In this document: positions 54,255 to 63,752 of the stretch, in pieces
How the letters are laid out: every line of letters begins with the position of its first letter
Position numbering within the stretch: position 1 is the first letter of the stretch
Source: Halioglobus sp.
Lineage (GTDB): Bacteria > Pseudomonadota > Gammaproteobacteria > Pseudomonadales > Halieaceae
Direction: 5' to 3'
Length of the DNA stretch: 64,000 bases
Assembly: GCA_002699145.1 (NCBI GenBank)
Contig: PABK01000060.1
Location: forward strand, 1-64,000
Notes under the pieces: model-generated
What the model was told of the DNA's origin: nothing
Seen by the model: only the letters and a program-made list of their open reading frames with translations
Database searches by the model: none
Position numbers and translations under genes: made by a program

Positions 54255-54590
54255 CGCTTCACCAGAACAGGAGTTCGCCGCCCCGGGAGCAGCCACAATG
54301 CCCAAAGATTGCCACGTGGGCCTACAGGGCTGCAATAGTCACTGGCGCGCCGGAGTCACATTGTTACCACGAGTCCCGACGCCGGCTTCCAGGCCGGCCT
54401 CGCACTGGCCTTGCCGGGCCAAATATGACAAGCTTTCGCGGGGCAGGGAACGCTCGCTGCGCGGTGACCACCGTGTGGAGAACAATAATAGGTCCGGGAT
54501 GATTAGCGGGATTGTCACGCCAGCCAGAAGCTCTTTTTCAGCCTGAATGGTGCGCTGTTCTCCGGAAGCTGTCGAAGCGGGTTATCCGAA
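54255..54590. other. intergenic region, no gene recognised
   Basis: 336 bases between the divergent dehydratase and the large membrane protein gene. No confident promoter pair or hairpin was seen; small frames are unsupported. Confidence 0.5.
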
Positions 54591-57482
54591 TTGAGCAACA
54601 CCGTGCGAAGAGTTCTGAAGCGGCCGTCTTTCTACCTGCTCCTGGGGCTTGTCCTGGCTGTGGGCGCCTGCCTGGCTGCCCTGTTTGCCGAACCGGATTT
54701 TAGTTCACGCGCGATTGGCATCGCTATCCTGCACGGGCAGGATCCCGGTGCCAGGACCAGGGTCTACGTCCTCGTCGTATTGAGTGCGGTCTGTTTTTTC
54801 ACGGGATGGTTTTTGCGTGTGGATGGAGCTCGCGCGGCTGTGCGCGGCGCTGCCGGCATCCACTCGTTGTGGCTGTTGCTTGTGCTGCTGGCTATCGCCA
54901 ACCTCGCACTATTCTGGCTCGACGGTGACGAAACCTTTCTTCGCAGTGTCTACGCCCTGGCCTACCTGGCAATTTTTGCCGCGGCGGTGCAGCGCCTGTT
55001 CAAGGACGATATCTCCAGGGCTTTTTGCTGGATTATTGCCGCCCTGGCGTACCAGGCATTGCTGACCGCTTACGGCCTGTGGGGGTCGCAGCCGGCCTTT
55101 GATCTCACCTTTTTCATCGCCTTCACCGCGTTGGTGCTGCTTGCCATCGGCTTGCTCGCGTACACCCCGAGCTGTCGCAACCGCGATGTCATCCTGGCCC
55201 TGGGTACCGCCCTGTGGCCGCTTGCACTGCTTCCACTGACGATTATTGTCGCGCAGGAGTTGCGCTACACCCTTCAGGTCAGGGGCTTGTTGAGCGTCTC
55301 CGTGCTGACTGTCTGGGTGTTCGCCCTGGGCCTGCAGGTCATGGCCGCGGGGTTGGTGCACTGGTACTCATGGCGGCGTGTGCAGCGCCCGACGGGTGAC
55401 CGTGAAGCCTGTTTGCGACTATGCCGCCTGCTGTTCCGCCTGTACATGCCGTGCATTCTGTTGACCACGGTAGCGCTGAACGAGTATGAGAGTGCGTTCG
55501 CGTTTCAGCATTTTCACGACCTGTTTCACGGTGGCGAAGCCGTCGTGCCGGTGCAGCAGCTTTTTGATTTTGGCATCGTGCCCTACATTGACTACTACCC
55601 CACGCACGGCCTGTTCGATATGTTTCCGCAGGCGTTCTACCAGTTGCTCAACGCAACGCCCTATGAGGAGTCCCTGGTGTGGGGAATGGGCTATATACGC
55701 GGCTGGATGCCGCGAATGCTCGCAGTGCTCCTGCTGTACTGGCTGCTCGCAAAGTACGTTGGTTATCGAGTCGCGTTCTTTTCCCTGCTGTTTCTGCCTA
55801 CTTATCAACTATTCCATCCGTATTACACGCCCGTACTGTTACCACTGCTGTTTGTTTTTATGCGGGCCGGTACACTTATCAAGTGGCTGCTGGCCGGGGC
55901 ATGCATCTTCCTGCTGTTGTTGTGGCGGGTCGACTTCGGGGTGGTGTCCATGTGCGCGCTGACATTTGTGCTGTTGGCCAGGTGGTGGCTGGGAATGGAG
56001 CGAGAGGAATTGTCTGCGATCCTGGTGGCATTTTTCTCAGTTGCCTGTGTGGCCCTGGCGCTGTTTGTGTTCCTGTCGTTGCTGAAAGATCGTTCCCCGC
56101 TGCATCTCCTGGGACAGCTAATGAGCTACATCGGGGTGCAGAACTACGCCGCTGCCAAGGAGGGGATCATTCGCGGTGTCGACAGCATGGCGGTGTTGCA
56201 GTACCTGGCTTTACCCCTGGTTGGCGTGATTTACCTCGCCTACTTCAGCGCCGGGACCCTGTCAGGCAGGACGCTGGGGCGGCGGCACGAGATATTGGCA
56301 TACATAGCGGTGGTATCCCTGATACTGTCTACCCGGGCGATCAATCGTCATTCGCACTTTCTTGGGGGATTTAACCCATTCCTGTTTGTGTTTGTTGCCG
56401 CAGCCCTGCCGCTCCTCGTTGCCAGGTTGCCAGCCATGGCGCGGCTCGCGGGGTTTGTGGGTATCGTCACGGCCAGCGCGGCATTGCTGCCGGTCAGTAA
56501 GAACCCCGCAGACTGGTTTTTCTACCTGACCCGGCCCGCCGACCAGTACGCCACGCCCAGCGGGAAGCATAAGCAGTTTCCTATCCTCGCCGAGACGGCC
56601 ATGCCGGACGGACGTGTGCGCATGGCCGACCTGGGTATAGACAATGTTCTTGATGTCATCGATGATTTTCTCGCAGAGGATGAAACGTTCTTTGATTTTT
56701 CCAATTCGCCGCTGCTCTATGGTCTGTCAGGCAGGGAGCTTCCCGTCTACCTGATGGAAAACTTCTACCACACATCAAAGTCTATCCAGGCAGACACCAT
56801 TGCCCGGCTGGACGGTTACTACCAGCAAGGTCGGCTGCCGCTGGTAATTTTCAGCAGTCGCGAGGGGATCGATGGGGTGGACAACGAAGTGCGGTCTTAT
56901 GAAATTGCAGAGTATGTCTACCGCAACTTCATGCCCTGTGCCGCTGTCGACGAGTACGAACTCTGGGTAGACAGAAGACGTCCGGGCGGTAGAGAGTGCT
57001 TCGACTACCTGCTGGGTGAACTGGGCGCGGATGGCGCTTCACAGAATTCTCCGGCGTGGCTGCGGCCCTACGGTGGAGCTCCCCAGACGTTTGACCTCAA
57101 GTGGTTGCCCTATGTACAGGCCAATTACGATCCGGCGAACGTTTTGTCACGCGCAGATAGCGCGTCCTACCGCCAAATCCTGCGCGCGAGTGGGCAGGGT
57201 CCTGCGACTTCCATCTGGCTGGACATTCCCGCGGCGATAGACAGGCGCCATGGCAACTATCTGCACCTCTCCATGCAGGCGACAGCCGAGACAGAGGTGA
57301 CTATAGAGTACGCCCAGGGGAATGCGCTGACATTTGAACTGCAGCGCGAGCAGATGCCCGTGTCCTACCTGGTGAGAATCAGCAGCCAGTACGCCTGGCA
57401 CGCGCAGGAGGTAAGCCGGGTACACCTTACTTCCAGCGCCCCTGTCGAACTGCGGCTGGCGGAGCTCTACCCGGGCGATTAG
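54591..57482 (+). CDS. large polytopic membrane protein of unknown function
   Basis: The 963-residue product has about 15 hydrophobic segments within residues 1-650 and a soluble C-terminal region of about 310 residues. Between helices, residues around 320-365 form a loop with GIVPYIDYYPTHGLFDMFP, conserved-looking and aromatic. The layout recalls GT-C type glycosyltransferases and oligosaccharide membrane proteins, but no diagnostic motif was recognised. The C-terminus ends in a beta-rich part (VTIEYAQGNALTFELQREQM). The TTG at 54591 gives MSNTVRRVLKRPSFYLLLG; a GTG four codons on is possible. Monocistronic, near glycan genes, so a role in surface glycans is a guess. Confidence 0.6.
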   Translation: MSNTVRRVLKRPSFYLLLGLVLAVGACLAALFAEPDFSSRAIGIAILHGQDPGARTRVYVLVVLSAVCFFTGWFLRVDGARAAVRGAAGIHSLWLLLVLLAIANLALFWLDGDETFLRSVYALAYLAIFAAAVQRLFKDDISRAFCWIIAALAYQALLTAYGLWGSQPAFDLTFFIAFTALVLLAIGLLAYTPSCRNRDVILALGTALWPLALLPLTIIVAQELRYTLQVRGLLSVSVLTVWVFALGLQVMAAGLVHWYSWRRVQRPTGDREACLRLCRLLFRLYMPCILLTTVALNEYESAFAFQHFHDLFHGGEAVVPVQQLFDFGIVPYIDYYPTHGLFDMFPQAFYQLLNATPYEESLVWGMGYIRGWMPRMLAVLLLYWLLAKYVGYRVAFFSLLFLPTYQLFHPYYTPVLLPLLFVFMRAGTLIKWLLAGACIFLLLLWRVDFGVVSMCALTFVLLARWWLGMEREELSAILVAFFSVACVALALFVFLSLLKDRSPLHLLGQLMSYIGVQNYAAAKEGIIRGVDSMAVLQYLALPLVGVIYLAYFSAGTLSGRTLGRRHEILAYIAVVSLILSTRAINRHSHFLGGFNPFLFVFVAAALPLLVARLPAMARLAGFVGIVTASAALLPVSKNPADWFFYLTRPADQYATPSGKHKQFPILAETAMPDGRVRMADLGIDNVLDVIDDFLAEDETFFDFSNSPLLYGLSGRELPVYLMENFYHTSKSIQADTIARLDGYYQQGRLPLVIFSSREGIDGVDNEVRSYEIAEYVYRNFMPCAAVDEYELWVDRRRPGGRECFDYLLGELGADGASQNSPAWLRPYGGAPQTFDLKWLPYVQANYDPANVLSRADSASYRQILRASGQGPATSIWLDIPAAIDRRHGNYLHLSMQATAETEVTIEYAQGNALTFELQREQMPVSYLVRISSQYAWHAQEVSRVHLTSSAPVELRLAELYPGD

Positions 57483-57515
57483 GCCGTCCCCGCACGGGCA
57501 GGGGCGACCGGGTAT

Positions 57516-58406
57516 TCACGGTTTCCCGGGAGTTACCTCGATGCGGACCGACTCGATGGACTTGATCGACGGGATATCGCTCGCGGGATCCACGTAGTGC
57601 GCATCAACGGCCAGTCCGTGCCAGGTGCTGTCGACCAGGCCCGGGTCTATCTCCAGGGGCTTGAACCCCTGGCCGTCGTTCAGCTCGACCTGTTCGCCGT
57701 CGACAAATATTGTCACGCGTCCAGGCTCCTCTGCGCGTAGTTCTACCCGTCTAGGCGTGCCGTCGGGTTTCTTTGGCAGCTTGCCGGCGGCGATGACCTC
57801 GAAATTTTCCGGGGGCGAGGCCATGTAGCCGGCAAAGATCACCGGTGAGTTGAACAACTGGGTGATCCAGGCGCCGAAACCGAAGCGTGGATGCCCGGGT
57901 GTGACGTAGAGCAGTGGGGTTCCTTCCACGTGGTTGACCGGCGGTTTGTGATTGATACCGAAGTTGCCGGACCACTCGATGGTCACCGACACGGTGGTCG
58001 ATCCGGTGTCTACGACGGCGCAGCCGATGCCCGGAAACAGCTTGTCGTCCAACGGCGGATGCGCCACAGGCGGTGCGGTGTCATATACCCCGGGCCGGGT
58101 GAACGCATCGGCGATGACCACGCCGCCATCGAACACGCCCAGCGGTTCGAAGTGTTCCGGAATGAGGGACTTGCAGTCGGTCCATCGCTCGCCCAGGCTC
58201 GCACTGTCTTCACGTTCGAAATCGTCGGCCAGCGTAAATACGTCGGCGCAGGGTTGTTCGGCACAGCCGGCGTTGAGCGCCGGCACGGCGGCTTCTGGCG
58301 ATCGCGCCAGTGCATCGGGTGCTCCCGCGGAAAAGCAGCTTGCGAGTACGATGGCAGCTGTAGCCAGGTAGTTCTGGTGGGGCTTTTGTAGCAAGTTAGT
58401 GCTCAC
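57516..58406 (-). CDS. secreted protein of unknown function
   Basis: The 296-residue product has an N-terminal signal peptide (NYLATAAIVLASCFSAGAPD). The mature part begins with a cysteine-containing segment (AGCAEQPCADVF) and DDFEREDSASLGERW, reminiscent of the start of laminin-G/concanavalin-like folds, and continues as beta-rich sequence (TVSVTIEWSGNFG, RVTIFVDGEQVELNDG). I do not recognise a family. The GTG at 58406 overlaps the methyltransferase stop (GTGA), so it is probably translated from the same message as the methyltransferase and radical SAM genes. A TTG at 58424 is an alternative start. Confidence 0.7.
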   Translation of the reverse strand: MSTNLLQKPHQNYLATAAIVLASCFSAGAPDALARSPEAAVPALNAGCAEQPCADVFTLADDFEREDSASLGERWTDCKSLIPEHFEPLGVFDGGVVIADAFTRPGVYDTAPPVAHPPLDDKLFPGIGCAVVDTGSTTVSVTIEWSGNFGINHKPPVNHVEGTPLLYVTPGHPRFGFGAWITQLFNSPVIFAGYMASPPENFEVIAAGKLPKKPDGTPRRVELRAEEPGRVTIFVDGEQVELNDGQGFKPLEIDPGLVDSTWHGLAVDAHYVDPASDIPSIKSIESVRIEVTPGKP

Positions 58407-59158
58407 GTCAGTACAGGTCGACAAATCATGTAGTGCTGTATGGAGGGCTCGGGGTCATTCAGGGACTCAATCTGCCAGCCGCTGCCCTGCACCAGCCGCA
58501 GCGCGTGTTCCCGTGAGTAGACTGCCCACTTCAACGGTTGCTGCGGGTCCCAGTCGCGGAAGTCAGGTGGTCCCTGCCAGTTGGCGATCTGCTCTTCGGT
58601 AGGTTTGAGGTGCCGCGAGACATGGTCGATAAAGCCTAGCCCGCCGGGAGTGGTTTCATACAAGAACAGGCTGAAAATCAGCCTGCCGTCGGGCTTGATA
58701 TAGCGTCGCAGCATTTTCAGCATGGCGACGTAATCGTGCGGTGCGAGATGGGTGAACACCGAGAACAGGCAGATGATGTCCATGCTGGCCTCGGGCACGG
58801 GAAGCTGGGTTGCGGCGCTGAGCGGCTCCCCCTCGGGGTTGTACATCTCGTTGTGCAGGTTCAGGGCGTGAAACTCGAAGCGGGCGTCCTCCACGTTCTC
58901 GCGCAGGAAACTGATTTGCTCCGGGAACACGTCAATGCCGGTATAGCGGCCAAGCGGTAACTCATCGGCGAGAATCGCCTGCACCAGCTTTACGCCGCAG
59001 CCGAAGTCGAGTACGGCACTGTTGCCGAGGTCGGGCAATTCCAGGCGCCGGCACATGAGGTCGATCAGTTCGACACCCGATTCGACCGAATTATCCTCGT
59101 CGTTGGCCTTGCCGCCGCGACGATATTCACGCGGCACATGGAGACCTTGAGCGGCCAT
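58403..59158 (-). CDS. class I SAM-dependent methyltransferase
   Basis: The 251-residue protein has a Rossmann methyltransferase fold: motif I VLDFGCGVKLVQAIL near residues 50-64, acidic YTGIDVFPEQISFLREN, motif II-like SMDIICLFSVFTHL, and KPDGRLIFSLFLYE. The conserved layout matches methyltransferase domain 11/25 proteins. The substrate is unknown. It lies 67 bases after the second B12 radical SAM gene and overlaps the secreted orphan by four bases, so the three look like one operon. Confidence 0.87.
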   Translation of the reverse strand: MAAQGLHVPREYRRGGKANDEDNSVESGVELIDLMCRRLELPDLGNSAVLDFGCGVKLVQAILADELPLGRYTGIDVFPEQISFLRENVEDARFEFHALNLHNEMYNPEGEPLSAATQLPVPEASMDIICLFSVFTHLAPHDYVAMLKMLRRYIKPDGRLIFSLFLYETTPGGLGFIDHVSRHLKPTEEQIANWQGPPDFRDWDPQQPLKWAVYSREHALRLVQGSGWQIESLNDPEPSIQHYMICRPVLT

Positions 59159-59225
59159 AAGCTTTCTCCGGTTCAGAAGCCGCGACCCCGGCCCGCTATG
59201 CGGCGTGGCCGGCGCGGTGCGGTTT

Positions 59226-61772
59226 TCAGCCCGCTTCCGTCAATACCCGCGGACGCGTCACCGGCGAATCCAGCTCCCAGGTCCTGATGTTGATCAACAG
59301 CACGTACATGGTGCTGCCCAGGTCGCGCTGGCAGATGCGGTTCGGGTCCTCGATGGTCAGGGTGGCGGGCCCGAACTCCGACAGCCTGGGGGTGTGCTGC
59401 TCCCAGTCGTCGCGATGCCCTTCCTCTCTGGAGGTCAGCACGGTTTCCCACCAGCCGGCGAAGTCGTGCTGCAGTTCCATGACGTCGGGGAACCTCCGCC
59501 CCGGCGCGGGCAGGTGCGCCAGTTGCACGTCGAACGCGGTTTGCAGGCAGGGGGTGTCGGGCAGGCCCAGGCGTTCGGTAATGAAGCGTCGCACCTCTGC
59601 AAGGAATAACCCCCAGGATGCCGGCGGCGACATATGCTTTTCCATCGTGTTGATGGCCAGGGCCATGATCGGCCATTCCCGTGGCTCGTGCAGCGCCGCG
59701 CTGCGCACCTTGTCGTAGAACTCCACCTCGCCCATGCCGGATTCGCTGCGCACGTAGCGCGCGACGTAGCGCAGCAGCCCGTAGCTGTCCAGCAGGTAGT
59801 AGGAGCTGCGCAGGTGGTACATATCGTCCCAGTCATCCCGCGAGTAGGTCGCCGTCTCGGTGAGCAGTTCTCCCGGTTTGGCCACGATGCCGTGTTCCTG
59901 GCGGTAGTTGGGGTCGTTCATGGGGCTGTTGGGCAGCAACTGGGTCGGGTTGAGCATCGCCCGGATGTCCCTGTCGGTACACTTCTGCAGGTCGTCGCGG
60001 AACGACTGCGCGGTTGAGCCGGGCAGGCCCATCATGATTTCCGCGGCCAGCGGAAGGCGGGCGCGGCGGAATTCGGTGGCCAGCTCGTTGTATTTCTCCA
60101 GCTTGATATTGGAGCGGTCGATGACCTCCAGCGTCTGCTCGTCCATGGACTGCAGCGAGACCTTGCCCTCGGTGAGGATGCCCACGTTGGCCATGATCTG
60201 GATGATCTTCTTCAGGTGCCGCACCTGGTTCTTGGCGTAATTGATGGACACGGTGCGAGGGTAGCCGTAGTTGCGTTTCAGGTCGGCCACCTTCTCGGTG
60301 ATCTCCACATCCCGCTCCAGCATGCCGAAATTGGCGTCGGCGATGGAGGCGTCCTCGATCTGCCGTTCCGCACACCACTCGAGCTCCTTGTACACGCGGT
60401 CCAGGTCGAAACGACGCACCTTGGACAGGGTTGCCGAGCCCCAGTCGCAGAAGGTGCAACCGTAGGGGCAGCCGCGATTACTCTCGACGATGGCGCCGGC
60501 CCTGACCGAGCCGAACTCCTCGAACAGGCCCATGAGGAATGGCGAGGGAATCGTGTTCAGGTCGGCGATGCGCTCGCGGTCCTCTGTACGCCGGGTGCCG
60601 TCTGCGGTGCGGTAGGTCAGGCCGGTGACATCGTGCAGGACATCGAGGCCGGCGCGTCCTGGCACGTCCAGCTTGTCCAGGATCTCGGCGAAGGTCGCCT
60701 CGCCCTCGCCGCGTACGGTGATATCCACGTGCGGGTTGTCGGCGAAGAACGCGTCCGACTCCGCCAGGTACTTGGGCGTGCTGGGGCCGCCGTGAATGGT
60801 GATGCTCGCCGGGTTTGCCGCCTTTATCGCGGCCGATAGCGCCAGGTTGCTCTCCAGGTTCCACAGGTAGTTGGAGAACAGGAAGACGCCGGGCTCACAG
60901 GCGCGTTGCAGCAGCCGCTCCTCGTCGGTAAAAAACATCGGCACGAAATTGTAGCGCTCGCGCAGTCGCTGGTCTTCGAACTCCATCGCGTAGGCGACGA
61001 TCAGGCCCAACGCCTGGGGTGCGATACCCTGGCGGGTGTGCACCGGCACGACCTGGGTCAATGCCTTGCCCGAAGCGGCGATCTCCTCGTCGTGCCGGGC
61101 GACGCGCTCGTCGACCAGCTGCTGAATCTTCTCGGCGTCGACCACGTTGAACTGCTGGTCGCTTTCCATGATGTCGAAGGCCAGGTCGGGTTCGACCAGC
61201 AGGCCGGCGCCGTCCAGGCGCGCCACCAGCAGGGTGTACTCTTGCTTGTCCAGGCTGTCGGGGTAATTCTGCTCCTGGTAGAACGCCCAGGCGTCCTCCA
61301 GCGTGGTGGGGCGGGTCAGCGAGGCCGCGGCGAACAGTTCGCCCAGCGTCAGCCTGGCCTTGAGTTCGCCGTGGTGGTTGTACCAGTGGAAAAAGCCCTG
61401 CTCCGCCAGGAATGTGGTCGGCGCGGCGATGGCGAAGCGATCGCTGCGGACACGCCCCGGGCGTGTCGCGGGCTCCCCGGCAAACTGCGGAGCCTGGGGC
61501 GTTTCGTGCAGGAAGCCGGTGTCCTGCAGGTGCCGGGAGAAGTGCTGCAGACCCTTGGCAAGGACGCCGTACTTTTTCGCCAGGGGCTGAAGCTGGTCCG
61601 TCAGGGCGCCTGAGCCGCCCTTGCTGAGGAATTCGATAAGCGCCAGCCGCGAGATCGGGGCTCGCTTGAACGGACCCTGGAACGTGGGGAAGCGAATGCC
61701 TCCGCGCACCCTGCCGTTCAACTCCACCGGGAATCCGCTGGACAGGTAATACGTCTGCTTCGGTTTAATCAT
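59226..61772 (-). CDS. B12-binding domain radical SAM protein (copy 2)
   Basis: The 848-residue protein is a paralogue of the product at 17788-20367, colinear over the whole length. It has the N-terminal region (RGGIRFPTFQGPFKRAPISR versus a matching stretch in copy 1), a cobalamin-type Rossmann domain (ASITIHGGPSTPKYLA, DITVRGEGEATFAE), the cluster motif RGCPYGCTFC (Cys435, Cys439, Cys442) and the same tail signatures (VSLQSMDEQTLEVIDRSNIK, LPLAAEIMMGLPGS). By eye the radical SAM core is well over 70 percent identical to copy 1, the N-terminal 240 residues much less. It heads an operon with a methyltransferase and a secreted orphan. Confidence 0.85.
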   Translation of the reverse strand: MIKPKQTYYLSSGFPVELNGRVRGGIRFPTFQGPFKRAPISRLALIEFLSKGGSGALTDQLQPLAKKYGVLAKGLQHFSRHLQDTGFLHETPQAPQFAGEPATRPGRVRSDRFAIAAPTTFLAEQGFFHWYNHHGELKARLTLGELFAAASLTRPTTLEDAWAFYQEQNYPDSLDKQEYTLLVARLDGAGLLVEPDLAFDIMESDQQFNVVDAEKIQQLVDERVARHDEEIAASGKALTQVVPVHTRQGIAPQALGLIVAYAMEFEDQRLRERYNFVPMFFTDEERLLQRACEPGVFLFSNYLWNLESNLALSAAIKAANPASITIHGGPSTPKYLAESDAFFADNPHVDITVRGEGEATFAEILDKLDVPGRAGLDVLHDVTGLTYRTADGTRRTEDRERIADLNTIPSPFLMGLFEEFGSVRAGAIVESNRGCPYGCTFCDWGSATLSKVRRFDLDRVYKELEWCAERQIEDASIADANFGMLERDVEITEKVADLKRNYGYPRTVSINYAKNQVRHLKKIIQIMANVGILTEGKVSLQSMDEQTLEVIDRSNIKLEKYNELATEFRRARLPLAAEIMMGLPGSTAQSFRDDLQKCTDRDIRAMLNPTQLLPNSPMNDPNYRQEHGIVAKPGELLTETATYSRDDWDDMYHLRSSYYLLDSYGLLRYVARYVRSESGMGEVEFYDKVRSAALHEPREWPIMALAINTMEKHMSPPASWGLFLAEVRRFITERLGLPDTPCLQTAFDVQLAHLPAPGRRFPDVMELQHDFAGWWETVLTSREEGHRDDWEQHTPRLSEFGPATLTIEDPNRICQRDLGSTMYVLLINIRTWELDSPVTRPRVLTEAG

Positions 61773-62309
61773 GGATCGGTACTGCCTCTAGCTCATTTTA
61801 TTTATGCATAGGCCGCGTATCGGGCCGGTTCTTGTCACGGGCATCAGTGGCCATTGCCCGATGCCACCCGGGCTGCCGCGAGACGCAGCTGCGCGCTGAC
61901 AGCAAAAGCGTGCCCACTCGCTGGCGCCGGACAACTCCCGCGACGCCACGGCCGGCGTGTCAACCGGGTCTGGCAAGCGGACCCAGTATAGCAGTCTCCA
62001 GCGCCGGGACTACTGCGACCCAGGTCTCAAAGCGGACAAATAGATCGGCTGCCAGTACGGCTCGCGGCGGCTGCGCCACGGGCTATTGCAGCGCTGCGAA
62101 TGGAGATATAATCCATTGATATTTATAATAAAAATGGAGTTTGTCGGGGCTGGCCGCGAGCTGCGCGGGCCCTGCGCCGGCGCGATATCCTGTGCGGCAT
62201 GAGATTGGCAGCGCATTGCCAGCACCGCCCCGCACTGGAAAGGAGCCCGGGCCTTGAATAGCGGCCTGACAGGCCTGGAGCGGGTGCCGGGAGTCCAGGG
62301 ACGTACCGC
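61773..62309. other. intergenic region with AT-rich promoter-like patch
   Basis: 537 bases without a supported gene. A perfect TATAAT at 62107-62112 has TTGCAG at 62086-62091 only 15 bases away, in an AT-rich patch (62100-62140). It points right, toward the amphi-Trp gene's 3' end, so what it would transcribe is unclear. Confidence 0.45.
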
Positions 62310-62528
62310 CTACCAGCTGATTTCGATTTCCAGGCTGGATTTCTTTTTCTTCAGTTCGACCTCGAACTCGACCTCTACCCGGTCCGGTACTCGCACCTGG
62401 ACCTTCATACCGCCCTGCATAAGGTCCACCCCGTTGTGCCGCGCCAGGGAGTCGGCCAGTTCACGCAGGAGCCCGGCTGCCTGTTCGCGCGACATGTCGC
62501 GTTTTTCCTCGATGTCCAGTAGTTTCAT
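62310..62528 (-). CDS. amphi-Trp domain protein
   Basis: The 72-residue protein has a helical N-terminal half (MSREQAAGLLRELADSLARH) and a beta-rich C-terminal half (KVQVRVPDRVEVEFEVELKK) ending in SLEIEISW. This composition and the terminal tryptophan are the signature of the amphi-Trp domain family, small proteins of unknown function. The ATG at 62528 follows AAGGGT at a usable distance; the frame is open upstream to 62570 but the family begins at this methionine. Monocistronic, divergent from the APH-fold kinase gene. Confidence 0.82.
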   Translation of the reverse strand: MKLLDIEEKRDMSREQAAGLLRELADSLARHNGVDLMQGGMKVQVRVPDRVEVEFEVELKKKKSSLEIEISW

Positions 62529-62696
62529 AGCGGCTACCCTTACCTGAATCTGCGCTGGCCAAACTAGCATGTTTACACGGCCGGCCCAATCGTCCGGGAG
62601 GGTACAGGCGTGCTTTCCTTGACCGGGCGCAGTTTACAGGCACATTCTGACGGGAAGATACTGGATGGCTATGCAGCTGACAGACCGCGCGGCCCT

Positions 62697-63734
62697 ATGA
62701 ACGCGCCACAGGCCAGGGCGCTGGCAGAAAACCCCTCGCACCTCGAGCAGCTCTGTACGGTGTTCGCCCTAGGCAGCGCCCTGGAGGCGCCCGCCCGTGT
62801 GAGCGGCGGTTTTCACCATCGCATGTGGCGCCTGGATACGCCTGCCGGGCGCTACGCGGTCAAGCAAATTGCCGCTGACCTGGACCTGCGGGACACGGCC
62901 ACCGTCCGGCGCCTGAACGCCACGGAGACCGCCGCCCGGCGTTTTGCCGACAGCGGTATCCCGGCGCTTGTATCGCTAGCACGCGACGGACAGCACCTGC
63001 GCGTGCTCGATGACAGCGGTTACCTCGTCTTTCCCTGGACGGACAGCAAGGCCCGCGGTGAGAGTGAAATCGACGCTACGCACGCACGGACCGTGGCGCG
63101 CATACTGGCGCGCATGCATCGCGCGGATATCCGCGTACCGGGTCTGGGTCGACCGGTCACATGGCCGCTGACGACAGCGCGGGTTGACGAGCTGCTGGCG
63201 CGCGCGCAGAAGCACAATGCCCGCGATGCCGGCTACCTGCTGCAGCGCCGCAACGACATTCTCACCGTGGTGCAGCGCCAGGACGCTGCAGGCACAGTGC
63301 TGGCGCAACAGCAGGTGGTAAGCCACGGCGACCTGGATCACAAGAACGTGTTGTGGAGTGCAGGGGGCGAGCCGTTGGTGATCGACTGGGAATCCGCCAG
63401 GCCGCTGAATCCCACCTATGAGCTGCTGCTGGAGGCGCTGGACTGGAGCGGGATTACCGCGAACTTCGAGCTGGCTCCCTTCGACGACTTTCTGCAGGCT
63501 TACATCGACGCCGGTGGTGTAATCGTCGGGGACACGCTGCCGGCCGCGTTTGACGCGGTCCTGGGCTCATGGGTCGAGTGGCTGTTGTTCAACGTGGCGC
63601 GGGCGGCGGGGGTACGCGACCTGCGCCAGCGCGCCCTCGGCTCGAAGCTGGTGGACCTGTCTGTGGGCGCGCTGTTGCGCCTGGAGCGCAACAGCTCCAG
63701 GATAACGGCTGTCGCCGCCGGGTACGCGACGTGA
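62697..63734 (+). CDS. aminoglycoside phosphotransferase-fold kinase
   Basis: The 345-residue protein has the APH/choline-kinase fold: a nucleotide-binding region around VSGGFHHRMWRLDTPAG, a lysine in RYAVKQIAADL, hinge YLVFPWTD, catalytic VSHGDLDHKNVLW and metal-binding VIDWESARPLNP. Such kinases phosphorylate small hydroxylated compounds; antibiotic resistance is not implied. The ATG at 62697 gives the family length; a GTG upstream at 62610 would add 29 residues. It is followed 18 bases later by the truncated gene at the window edge. Confidence 0.85.
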   Translation: MNAPQARALAENPSHLEQLCTVFALGSALEAPARVSGGFHHRMWRLDTPAGRYAVKQIAADLDLRDTATVRRLNATETAARRFADSGIPALVSLARDGQHLRVLDDSGYLVFPWTDSKARGESEIDATHARTVARILARMHRADIRVPGLGRPVTWPLTTARVDELLARAQKHNARDAGYLLQRRNDILTVVQRQDAAGTVLAQQQVVSHGDLDHKNVLWSAGGEPLVIDWESARPLNPTYELLLEALDWSGITANFELAPFDDFLQAYIDAGGVIVGDTLPAAFDAVLGSWVEWLLFNVARAAGVRDLRQRALGSKLVDLSVGALLRLERNSSRITAVAAGYAT

Positions 63735-63752
63735 CACTGTCGGGAGAGGGGA

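Noticed and set aside
62134-62210. 22-codon ORF after the TATAAT patch
   Set aside because: No ribosome binding site and no conserved features; the promoter spacing is also poor.
62697-63734. Antibiotic resistance aminoglycoside kinase
   Set aside because: The APH fold is shared by many metabolic kinases, and nothing in the context indicates resistance.
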